This document shows positions 1-12,100 of a stretch of DNA of 64,000 bases, piece after piece (positions within the stretch are counted from its first letter, which is position 1; each line of letters opens with the position of its first letter). Both the position numbers and the translations under genes were made by a program. Where the stretch lies: assembly GCA_030770545.1 (NCBI GenBank), contig CM061092.1, positions 19,469,501 through 19,533,500 on the forward strand. Reading direction: 5' to 3'. The stretch comes from Macropodus opercularis (lineage: Eukaryota; Chordata; Actinopteri; Anabantiformes; Osphronemidae). The notes under the pieces were generated by a model, which searched no databases, was not told where the DNA came from, and saw only the letters and a program-made list of their open reading frames with translations.

Positions 1-1229
1 CATTCTTTCATTCTTCTATGCTTCTACATATTAATACATATTGTTAAAACATATTTGAAAAGGCTACAAATAATATCTATCGAGTCAACTGGTGAGAGCC
101 TTAGAGTCCAGCTATTGTCAAGAATGGCTGAGGAAGGAACGGGTGGAACCAAGGCTTTGAAGTTTATTGAACTTAAAGTTAAGGTTCACGATGTTGTGAC
201 GGCACGGCAGCACATGGTGGTAATAGTACGCAGCGAACTGAAACAGACATGAGGAAGCTGATCACTAAGGCTAAAGGCTATACGTACGGAAACACGGTGA
301 GTGTGTGAGGAGGAGGAGGCGACGTGGACGAGTAGCGGTGGCAGGAGAAAAGAGCACGGAGCTAGGAGATAAACCTGGCGAGAACCGGTAAGGTGATTGA
401 CGATGTTGCAGATATCTGAGGGACTGAGGGAGTTGATTAAGGCAACGGCCACAGGTGGGTAGTTTCCAGGAGGGTCGGCAAGGGTGAGTGAGCGTGACCA
501 GGTTTTTTTCCGCAGCATGACAACTGACATATTGGGGGAATTTCCCTGGCCTGAATTCGGTACACTGAAAAGGACTCCAAACATAGACCCCTGGGGCGAC
601 ACCCAGACTTCCTATATAAGATAAGAACCAGAAATAACTTTCAGAACAAAATGCCAAACTCTGAAGTCCAGCTGCTGATCGTTACAGCTATGTACAGCTA
701 TGCGACTGGCTCCTCCGCTTGAAGTCAGAGACCATGGCTGACAACATGAGAGCTCATTCTGATGCAACTGTTGCAGTCTGGTGGTGTGGTTGTGTTTATA
801 CTTTAGATTGTGATGGAAGTTAAGCCATCATAAACATGTTTTACACCCATCATTCTCACAGGCCAAAAGGTCAACACATAATACCAACTGATCTACTTAG
901 ACATCGACGGTGCATGTTGTGTGACATTTTTGAAATGTAGCGACACAGTCTCATCTACAGAAACTCTGTGTGCTTTTGTACAAACCAACCAACCAAACCA
1001 AGTGGTAGCACTTAAAAGTATCAGCCTCTACTGCGTTTTTTTCCATTTCCACCATGATTCCACGTCATTTCTGCCGACACACAAACAAAAACAAACTATT
1101 GAAATACTTGTTTTGAAACCAAAATGTGAAAAAACGGAATAAAAAATTTCTCAATTCAAATAAAAACAAATGATTAGTAAAATAAATGTTATATTCAAAC
1201 TTTACACTTCTTCTTTCTTTATGTGACCT

Positions 1230-1816
1230 TTGTCACGATCTGCATCTGTGCAGTGTGGGAGGCTCAAGTTAATAGTTTATTTGAATAAATCAGATTCGGT
1301 GTGTGTCGAAGTTCTCAAACTTAATGCAAGGAAACTCCTTTGACCGGGCCTGGGGTCCTCTACGGACGCTAACGAGGGAAGACGATAAGTCCAACGTCCC
1401 TTAAACCAAGTCTTCCAATGTATTCACACACAATGTATTCCAAGGAGGTGCGGCGTGATAAGACTCTTAAGGGAGTTGCGTCATGGAATCGATAAAGAGG
1501 TAGGTATCGAGAGAAAGGTTGCAGATGAATTGTGGCATTAGCAGGGCGAGGGCAAACAGGGTTAGCTTACAGCTAAGTCAGAAGATCGCTACAGAGTACA
1601 TCACCGTGTAGACGGGCATCAGAGATACTCAAGGTCGAGGGTTCCAGAAGTCAAGGTGAGGAGAAGCTGTGAAGGGAGCTTAAAAGACAGGCGGTGAATG
1701 AGGCACAGGTGAATACAATTACGCCAGGTGAAGCTGGAGAGAGATAAGCCTGAGCAGATCCGGCACTGCCTTCACAATAAAAGCTCAAGTCCGGTAGTCG
1801 AGCAGCAGATCATGAC
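1230..1816. mobile_element. Interspersed repeat with TGTCAYGATCTGC inverted ends
   Basis: The segment opens with TGTCACGATCTGC and closes with GCAGATCATGACA, which are inverted copies of each other apart from one base. Near its right end it carries AATAAA followed by a short hairpin-like stretch. This looks like a non-autonomous DNA element. No coding sequence is seen. Another sequence starting tgtcacgatc is present at 8911, so the word recurs in this genome. Exact borders and family are inference; no clear target-site duplication was found. Confidence 0.4.
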
Positions 1817-2782
1817 AACCTGAATTATTAATTACTATTTTAATTAATTGATTCTTTTTTTTTCTCACGTCTTGTTCCATCTATCCGGACTTTGTTGAAC
1901 CAAATGTGAAGCTTCATAGTCAGTGCTGCAAGCATGATAATGCCCCACAGCGTCCCCCACTATAGAACACACATTTATATCATCACACTCCTACAATAAA
2001 TAAAAGTCATATGTTCAAAAAACTGAATTAGATGTACAAAAAATATTTACTTAGTCAATAAAGAAATGTTTTTCAAAACATAATTTATTCATTATTCAAA
2101 GAAGGTAACGATATGTTAACGTAGGTTCTCACTGCCAATTGCATCTATGCGCAAACACCACAGGAGAGCCAACAAATAGTACTAACAATCTAACTACAAG
2201 CTTACTGACGGAGGATAACAAGAGAGACCTCGAGGTCAGAGAAGTGGAGACAGGAGACATGCAAGGACCAGGGATGACACACTAACAACTGACAGGAGAC
2301 AAGAGGTAAGTATATATACACTGGAGAACAAGGGAAAATGGAACAAACAGTGAAGATGACAGGACCGGTCTCAGCCTGGAAACATGGAAAACTGGCCTCT
2401 TCATCTGTCCATTCGTCTGTGGTGGAAACCAGAAGAAACCGAGCTATGCTCCCCGAGCCTGACAGAACCCCGACTGGACTCCACACTCAAATTTTGAGTC
2501 AATATGTATAAATGTCACTGCACTGACCAATAGCTAAATAATTCAGTTCAAACAATCAAAAGCTGCATAAACTAGAAATCAAAATCACTGCTTAGCAGGA
2601 AAAACTGGAGCTAATAGATAGTACTGACTACAAGCTGCCAGTACTATCGATCTACTACAATCAATGAGAACACGAGAAAGACTAACTACAGACTACAAAC
2701 AAGACAGACGAGACTTAAACAGGACAGACTAACCTGAGTAATACTAAGACAGAACTTACCCTTGACTTGGTTGCACTAAAGC

Positions 2783-3200
2783 AGTTCAATTCAGCTTTAT
2801 TTATATGGCGCCAATTCACAGCATCAGTTTATCTCAAGGCACTTTACAAGTAAGGTTTAAGACCTGACACAACTAAACCCAACAAATCCCACATAGAGCA
2901 GCTTTTAATTGGAGCCAATCAATAAATTGTACATTTTAATAGCAACAGTGGAAAAACTCTATAGAGGAAGAAACCTCCAGCAGACCCAGGATCAGTGGGA
3001 GAACATCTGCCTTGACCGGTTGGAGTGAAGGGACAGAGAAGAGAGAAAAGAACAACAACAAGCAGCAACAGACTCAGGCAGGATGGTTGGACCAGCAGCT
3101 GAACACTGAGACACACGACTCTGAGTCTGACGATACCTGGAGATGAGAATAGAGAGAGACAGAAGGGGAGAAGCACATAAAGCAGTATAGTTACCATGGA
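2783..3200 (-). mobile_element. L2-type LINE 3' tail (5'-truncated copy)
   Basis: Read on the minus strand, the sequence ends in the common fish LINE tail: 'cttgagataaactgatgctgtg', a GGCGCCATATAAATAAA-like box and a GAATT-type end. It is nearly identical to 27450-27790, which is the 3' end of the L2 element described there. No reverse transcriptase is present, so this is a 5'-truncated copy. The high similarity between the two copies indicates fairly recent activity of the family. Confidence 0.7.
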
Positions 3201-4634
3201 GACAGTTATCCTGGCTAATCGTACTTTAGCCCAGACAAAAGCAGATTGAAGGAAACTAAATTAGGTTACAAAAGATTGATTTGGTTAAGTTTGGTCTGTT
3301 TTAGTTTGTTGAGTTATTTTATATAATTATATTTACTGCTTTATATGTTAATCACAATTACCACCATGTTTAGTTTTGTTAACATTGCTCAGCCTTATCA
3401 CACTATTGTATGTGCATTATTGTGATTGTTTATTGGAAACAAACTTGCAAACACGGTTTCATTCATGACATAACACGTGCATTATGCAGTCTAGTATATA
3501 CAGTCTGGTGTCATCCATTTGTTTCTTTTGCTCTTTATTGTAGTTACTCAGACAAGCATTCAGGCGTTTTCCAAAGGTTAGCTCCAAGCCAGATAATGTC
3601 AGACTAGACATTAAAAATGAGACACATCCGTATGTTTTCCCTTGGGTGAGACGTCTCATGCACAGGCTTAGTTAGTTTTTAATCAGTACTAATGTGGTTG
3701 GTAGGGTTGAATGATATACAGGCCAACATGCAACAGAATAAGCCAGGATGAGTTAGTAGAATAGGTCAAGACAGAATGTTTCACTGATCCTGGATTCTAC
3801 TTTTTCACACTAACCCTCAGCTGACAGAGCATATAAAACATTGACTGAAAACAAGACAGGACGAGCTTAAGACAAATAGGACGAACAAACCAACCGACTG
3901 AGTTAAACAAGACAAACCTCAATTAGACAAAAACTAAAAAAGCCTAACTGCCTGGAGAAGACTTACTGAAAACATGTAAGCAGCTCCCCACACGACTGCT
4001 CCAGATCCAACAGGCTGCAGGAAGTTTTATTGGTCTCCTCTGGACTGCAGGAAACAGGATTGGCTCACTGGGGCAGAGGAAGAGTCAACTCTGCACCACT
4101 AGAGGCAGACGAACTGGTAAATTCTGCACTGTGGGAGGCAGATGAGACAATCCTAGCTGGACAGCTGCAATGGAATTCTCACTCCACTGAGAAGCTGCTG
4201 GTACAGACAGGAAGTGCAACAAACGTATGATGTGTGGTGGTGTGGTGAAGAAGTCCAGGTGAATGTAAAAGTCCATAATGAATATGCGACCAATAGAGTG
4301 AAACCATGGAGTTTCAGGCCAGGGGGCATGACCAAGGTGAGTGAGAATAAACAGGTCAGGTGATAACAAAACCAAATGGAAACAAAACAGAGGTTGTAAC
4401 AGTGACTTGATGTTTCACAGTAAGTATCCAAAGCCAATCTTGGTGATGATCCAGCTGAGGGGGTTCAGATGGATGCCACACAGCAGTGGGGAAATGCATC
4501 TCTTCCACACTTCACAGTGACTTTAGTTACCCATTGAGTTCTTGATGAAGACTCTTGTTGATCTGGCACGGTTCCAAGCATTCCAGGACCAAGTATGAGG
4601 CATTAGATTAAGTCCTCTTGTAGTCAATCTAGGT

Positions 4635-5076
4635 CAGGGGAGCCCAATACATCGATCGCGATCTACCAGTCGATCGCAAAGGTAGTGTGGGTAGATCGCA
4701 TAGCATTAAAAAAGTAGACGTCAGCCTATCATCTGTCCTCACTATGAAATTCGTCACTTGATTGACAGAAAGAGATAATGGGTGTGGCTACAAAGATGCC
4801 AGTTCCATTCGTGCCAGATCTCGACATGGCGACTTCGTGCTTCAGTCAGTTGAACAAACGCTTTCAAGACTTTATTTTACCGGAGCCACCTTTTTCAGGA
4901 TGATGCTGAGGTTGATTCAATATGGGTTCATGCAATAATGCAACATATATTGTACAAATAAAGAATACTCATTATATTTATAAATAAATATGTTTAGCAT
5001 TTTTATAGTAGGTAGATCATTTTGACATGGTCATTTTATAAGTAGCTCATGCGCTGAAAAAGTGTGGGCACCTCTG
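4635..5076. mobile_element. hAT-type miniature element (MITE) with 8-bp target duplication
   Basis: The left end reads CAGGGGAGCCCA and the right end, on the opposite strand, CAGAGGTGCCCA, the CAGNGGTGCCCA-like terminus typical of hAT elements. The flanks are ATCTAGGT on the left and ATCTTGGT on the right, an 8-bp target-site duplication with one mismatch, which is the hAT length. Inside is the palindromic 'atcgatcgcgatctaccagtcgatcgc' region. There is no transposase, so the element is non-autonomous. It sits in an nfic intron. Confidence 0.8.
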
Positions 5077-6177
5077 ATCTTGGTGCTCTGTCTGTTTTTC
5101 TAGTGTTTCTAGCAATTCCTTTATTTGCTCCACTGTATTGAGCCAAGTGCTTTTTCATGTTAGCTGCTATGTTGCCTGAGAGGAGCTTACGCGTTACGCA
5201 GGGGCAGGTTATAGGGTGATAGTTGAATGGGTTGCGCTCTTATCAGGGTGGTGCATTTCATTTCAATACTGGACAAGTGTTCCAGAAATCACATTCCTTT
5301 AATTTGCACTACTTTGAAAACTAGGCACGCTTAACACTGTCTTTTCCTCACATTTGAGGCAGAAGCTTTGATCAGTTCTATCAGTTCATGAGATACAATT
5401 TGCTGCACAAGCTGTAAGTTTCCACTTTTTAAAAGCTTATATATTGGATACATGGGGCAGAGGATGTTAATCTGCTTACTGGAATTGATTGATTATGGCT
5501 AAACATTCAGTGTTTGCCAGGACAACTGTTATTGATCAATCAATTCATAAGTTACATTCACACCAGTAAATAAATACTTAAATGAAATGTTCATACCAAC
5601 ATGGTTGCACTCCTGCAGCGGTGGTATCAGCCACTGGTGTGTACGTTCTGTGCTCCAGTTTCATGAATAAAGGGAGGCACAAGTTCCCAGATGCTTCTCC
5701 TGAAAGCCTGTGTGCTCTCTACTGACATCACTTCATACAGTTAGGCTCCACACATTGATCTGACTGTTAATATGGATGATTAAAAAACCCCAACACGAGT
5801 TAATCATGTGGGAAAAGGGTAATAATGGTATAATACTGCCACTTGAATTGCTGTGCAGCTAAATGTGCAGCTCTCTCGTGGACCTTAAGGCAGTTAACTC
5901 ACTGTTTTTGGAACCAGTTTTGTCATCATCGTTCCAGCTGCCAAGGTTCCGTTCGTTAACTGGAACAAGGAACCAGACAGTAAAAGATCAGTGAGAAGAG
6001 TGGTTAACAGTTGCCAGGCTGACTCTGGTGATGTGTCCTCTGGAAACTGAAACTGTACAAATCCTTATTTGCCAGGGTTGCACAAGCAAGTGCATTCTGA
6101 CAGGATAAGAGGAAAAAATAAGGAAAATCACAAATGTGTCTGTCTCTCCCTTCGCCGTTCTTTCTCTCTCTGTTCAG

Positions 6178-9100
6178 AGGCAGAACAGAGCAGCAGCCCC
6201 GGTCATCCAGGCGTGGGCTCTGACCAGGAGGACAGTCGAACTGCCACTATGGGTACTTATTTTTTATTTTTCAGGATGTGTAACCTGAAATGTAGTATAC
6301 GTATGCACATCTATAAAGATTACAGTTTATAAGATGATATTTTATGATGCTTTGCCAACACATTGTCAGATCATGCAACTTTACCCTCTATCATTTCTCT
6401 GATACATTGTTTATTTACACAGTGCTATGACTATTAATATAACAAAATGTAATAGATTAGTACAGACAGGTTGATAATAGAAATCATAAATCACAAGTGG
6501 TGGGTCAAATGCTGTCCTGCCTCTCCTTTGTTGCTGCCTCAGCAAGACCATAATACCACACACTGAACCAATAGAGATAAAGAGATTGATGGAAGCTGTA
6601 TGATGGGAATAGTCGTCTGCTCACAGACTCATGTATTTTGTGTTTCTACAGATGGTCCAGAGTTCCAGGAGAGTTTTGTGACATCAGGAGTTTTCAGTGT
6701 CACTGAGTTAGTGCATGTCTCAAGAAGTAAGTCTGCTCTACCGTTTCCTTGCCACAATTAACTGCTATATTGACCCTGTATCAGAAAGTTCGAGTTACAT
6801 TAATATTCTAACCACAGTGTGTGTTCTCCTTGTGCGTGTAGCTCCAGTAGTTACAGGAGTGGGACCAAGTTTCTCTATGGGGGATCTCCAGGGTCATCTG
6901 GCCTATGACCTCAACCAGTCTGTCAACCAGCCAGTTGGTATTAGACGATCACTGGCCAGCACCTCATCCAGCGGGTAACAGACACACACGGTGTAAATTG
7001 TTGTACATTCACTGCTTTACTGTAATAACAACAAGTTGAGTCAGACTGAGGTTGAATTAAAAGATAAGTAGATAATTGTAGGCAATGGTTTGGTTCATCT
7101 TGACTTTAGTTTTAGTTAGTTTGTTTTTAAATATGTGATAGTAGATTTCATTACTATGCATGATTTAGCTTGGTCAAACTGAGACTTTGGCTGATAATAG
7201 GTTGTTGATTTACAATCAGCTGAATTACAGTAATACAATAGCATGTAAAACAGAGGACTACTTAGTAAGTGTGAGGTGATTCTAATGGGAGAGTGGGTCG
7301 CAAATGGAGAAGACCTGTAATGTCAGTGCAACCTCCTTAAGAAGGTTAAGGCAACTGATGATGAAATTATTAAATGGAATGGTTGGTGGGAAAACCGAAA
7401 GAGACTTTACTGGGGAGGTAAGTAAACCTGTACACAATGTGGTTTGTGCTGTATGAAGTTAAACAATCACACACTATTCCACAACATAATATACAAAAAC
7501 AGCAAACAATTCCTGAAGAAAGTGAAGAAATCCTCTAAAAGAGACAGTTGAGAATGATAACATGCTGAAATTGTATCCACGATTTGCTGAAATTAGCTGA
7601 ATAGCTACTTAAATTGATTAATTGAACAACTGCATTTCCCCACTGTGAGATCAATAAAGAATGATCTTATCTCATACAGGTTGTTGCAATCAACCACCCA
7701 AAAACATTGCTGTATGAGAGCCAAGACTCGGAGACAAGCTCTTTGACTCTTTGATTTTTGGGGACTGAAAATTGTGGTCCACAGACCAGCAAAATTAGGA
7801 ATGGGTCTACTTCTGTAATGAAATGAAAAATGTTGCTGTGATAACAGATTCGATTAAAAGGTTTTGGCTTAAAAATGTGCCTCTCACACTGTTTGAAAGC
7901 CAAAGGAGGCCTTTTCCAAACAGACTGAGGACACAACTTTGAAGGTTAATTTGTGGCTTTAGGACTAAGGTTAGACTTTATTTTTTGTTCATTTGTGTCT
8001 CTAGTTGTGATGGTTAGGGTTAAGATGTGCATTGTGCCAATAACTGTACTCAAAGATAGAAGTACAAGTACAGTGGTAGCACCTATTAGTGGCAGGCTCT
8101 GTTGTACCTTAATGAACTGTAGGGGGCGCTCAGCTTGTTCTCATAGCACACCAAGCGTAGCCCCACTATGACACATGGCCATTTAAAAACACACCAACAA
8201 TAGGTCAAATAAGTGGTCGGTGGAGGCAGCAGGAACTATATATGTCCTCCAGGACGACAGCCAATCATTTTTAGGCTGTATTTACCATCTTCTGCATGTG
8301 AAGCCAGACACTATGCTTCAAGAGAGACATGACAGAAAGGCAGCAGCAGCAGGTTCTTGTCCAAATCTTTTTATCTGAGGCTTGGTTGTCCAGGTGGTTC
8401 AGCAATCTAAGTGTTTATGGCAACAGCATCCTCCGTGGATTGATTTGCTACATAAGCAGGGTTCTGGTTAAGGGGTTAGGGTCTCGAAGTTCACCTCTTA
8501 ATCCCTTTGAGATGCTGTGGAGTGAAACAGGCTTTACATGCCAGGAACCTTTTAAACTTCTCACAGCTGAAAGAATTCTGCATGAAAGAGTGGAGAACAC
8601 TTTCCTCAGACCCAAGTCAGAGACTGTAGATGCTACAAGTAGCGTTTCAGCCAAAGGGGGTCACACTAGCTATTAGGGGTAGGTTTTCAAATTTCTTCCT
8701 CTGAATATGCATTTTTGTAGAATTACATTTACAGAACATCTTGAAGTCTTTTTTCACATTTCACTTTTTTCATATTGTTCTGTTATATTACTTTAATCTC
8801 TGGGATTAACTATTCATATATTAAAATATTACAAAATACCCAGGCTTTCTTAGGGTGTCCTAATTTGTTGAAGTAAACCTGTAGACAAGACACCTAACGG
8901 GAGCTCACTGTGTCACGATCCACTGGTTCACAGTGAGGACGAACCAGTGGATAAAACGTTTAGGCGGAACCGTGGCTCCGTTTCTGACGTTTATTAGCAG
9001 TCAGTAGGTGATTTGAGAAAATAACTAGCAAGTCTCGTCGGCAGGTGATCTTCGATAAATGTGACCAGCACTGAGAACAGAGTGGAGACGAGAGAAAGAG

Positions 9101-12100
9101 CAGAAAGACACAAAAACACCTTCATCACTTTCATTAAATAATTACAGAAACATCAAAAGATGGGAACCCTGAATCAGTAAAGGATTTATGACCCTTGCCT
9201 ACTCCACAGTTTAGCTTCTCCTGGCTAATGACATCAACTTGTAACGTTCTAATTCCGTTCGCTCCCGTACTTGAATATGAGCCACTGCTTCTCAAAGCCT
9301 GCTATTCTGTTTAACAGTCTCTAATAAGCTCCGGTTGTTGCTCTAAAGTCAACCCTACCCCAACACCATCCAGGGCAGAAGAACGAACTGTGCCAAGGTC
9401 TGCCACTTCAGGACCTGATAACACGCTGTCCTCCAGAATAGGTTGAACCTTCTGATCCAATAAATGTACCTTCAATATACCTAATAAGTCACATTTACAG
9501 AAGTATTCAACACCTCCTCTGTGGGAGATTGGACCCATTTCCCCAAGTTAAATAAATTAAGCACCAGCTCCCCTAACAAATACTTCTAACCACATTCTAC
9601 TAAGACAGGTTACATATTAAACACACCTGAGGTTTATTTATTTATTTATTTTCTATGGAACCCTTGGCCTGGTCAACTCCCAGCATGCTGGAAGTCACCT
9701 TAACGGTCATGGAAGTGCTCTAACCACTAACGCACAAAAACAACAACAACATCAACAACAAATAGGATAGCATTTGTTACCACCTGGCGCATGGGTGATA
9801 AGAAAAAGGAGGCCGCACAAACTAAAACTCTTTTATTTTGAAAAAGGTGAAACAAACCAATAAACCGAGGCGGAGGACACCTGGCTTCAGGGAAGAAGAA
9901 GTAAAATCAATGTAAAAGTCACCTTTTATGCCCTTTCAAGGCCCCTCCACCCCACCCACCAATCCACCTGTAACAAGGAAAGACATATGGATGAGAATAA
10001 TAAGCCCCATTGTGTGGGGCTTACAGCTGTTAATAAATTATGATTATGATTATAATTATAAGTGATTCACCAAATCAGTGTATTTGGAAAAATCTCTTCT
10101 TAAGATGGTGGCCTTCCTCAAAGTAGCAGAAAGTAGCATTTTTTAAGGATTCGTCACCTGTGGGCTAAAAAGAAGAGCAATGTCAGGGCAACAAGAGCAC
10201 TTTTTTTAAGAGCCGCATTTGCACACAGATGCCACAGTTTCAATAATGATATTATACATTTCCGCCGCGTTTCCACATAATTGTGTGCGTTCCGTCTAAA
10301 TGACCTGTGGCGATCAGCTTACACTCGTAGCCGGTCATGCTTAGTCCTGCCTAGTCCTGCCGACACAGCACTGCACCCAGGATTTCTACTAATTATTTAT
10401 TTGTTCAGTTATCATACTTTGTACTATAAACGTATTACGAACGATTAAACTAGTGAGGGTCATTAAAATGTAGGAAAAGCTCATTCTATTACACTGAGAC
10501 TAGTCCACCTGTGTTGCTGTACACAACTTGTCTTGCATAGTGTAGTAGTTAGCATGTGTGCTTTCTGTTTTGTCAACCCAAGTTCAAGACTCAGTTACTG
10601 TCTGTTTTACATTTTAATATATTCAATATATTCAATTTACAACAAATTTGTGAACGTACGTCTGAAAGACATAATCATCGACATAACTGTGTTGTTTCCA
10701 TTGTCTTGAAGTGAAGTGAGCTACTACTACCAGTCCGCCATCTTCTAATAAGACAGTACGTGAGCGATCATGTGATGAGTCCAGCAGAGACAGAACCTGA
10801 CCAATACACAAAGTGTGTAAATTAAAAGACTCTTCATAAATGTGGCATTGGGACACACTACACCTATTGCAAAATGAAGGGGTATTCAAAGGGAACGTAC
10901 AGTACGTCACAGAAGTGAGTCCACCCCTCACACTTCTTGTAAATATTTAATATATCTTTTCATGTGACAACACTGAATAAATGACACTTTGCTACAATGT
11001 AAAGTAGTGAATGTACAGTTTGTAAAACAGTGTAAATTTGCTGTGTCCTCAAAAAACGCAGCCATTAATGTCTAAAACCCTGGCAACAAAAGTGAGTACA
11101 GCCCTAAGTGAAAATGTCCACATTGGGCTTAAAGTGTCAGTATTTTGTGTGGCCTCCATTACTTTCCAGCACCACCTTAACCCTCTTGGGCATGGATTCA
11201 CCAGAGCGGCACAGGCTGCCACTGGAATCCTCTTCCACTCCTCCATGACGTCACGGAGCTGGTGGATGTTAGAGGCCTTGTTCTCCGCCACCCTCCGTTT
11301 GAGGAGCCCCACAGATGCTCAATAGGGTTTAGGTCTGGAGACAAGCTTGGCCAGTCCATCACCTTCACCCTCAGTTCCTTTAGCAGAGCGGTGGTCGTCT
11401 TGGAGTGTGTTTGGGGTCGGTATCATGTTGGAATACTGCCCTGCGGCCCAGACTTCGAAGGGAGGGGATCATGTTCTGCTTCAGTATGTCACATTCATGG
11501 TTCCCTCAATGAACTGTAGCTCCCCAGTAACCGCAGCACTCATGCAGCCCCAGGCCATGACACTCCCACCACCATGCTTGACTGTAGGCAAGACACACTT
11601 TTCTTTCTACTCCTCACCTGGTTTCCACACACGCCTGACACCATCTGAACCAAATAGATGTATCCTGGTCTCATCAGACCACAGGACATGGTTTCAGTAA
11701 TCACTGTGATCCCTGCTGCCTGGTTTTAAATCCTGTGCTCGCCTTTTAAATTTTTATTTATCTTGGCATTTAAATAGTTAAAACCAAACAGACATTATAC
11801 AAGAGGATGAACCAGCACAGGAGCAACTACACGTCAGGACCAGTATCAGTGTCTCCACTTAGAAGACAAAGGCCACTGAAGACAACAACGTCCACGTGGA
11901 CAGAGCAGACAGGAGGTTTGAACGTTAGAGCAGCGTCACACGTAGAGAAACAGCCCCTCTCTCTACAGAGGTGGAGGCTCAGACACAACCTGCCTCCATG
12001 GAGGAAGATCCAGATTCACCATGAAGGACACACTGACCACCCTGTAGTGGTGGAGGAGGACAGTTCACACCTACTCACTACCCTCAGTCCTCTGTTCTCA

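Larger units (their letters stand above)
1..6177 (+). other. nfic: nfic intron sequence upstream of the first visible exon; no exon seen
   Basis: No part of the NFI DNA-binding domain (exon 2, a single exon of about 530 bp rich in Lys/Arg) can be read in either strand here, so nfic exons 1-2 must lie to the left of the window and this stretch is intron. It holds interspersed repeats (separate entries at 1230-1816, 2783-3200 and 4635-5076) and AT-rich sequence without recognisable function. Stretches at about 2600-2770 and 3800-3960 are low in complexity, with many 'gacaagac/gactaac' words. Two overlapping minus-strand open frames at 186-657 are not recognised and are probably repeat-derived. 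Confidence 0.6.

Noticed and set aside
186..657. Overlapping minus-strand ORFs of 138 and 128 codons
   Set aside because: No recognisable domain, no splice context, and two frames open at once suggest compositional openness or an old repeat.
8329..8676. 115-codon ORF as a novel gene
   Set aside because: The nucleotide sequence matches the end of a Tc1 transposase and its 3' flank; the reading frame is not the transposase frame throughout.
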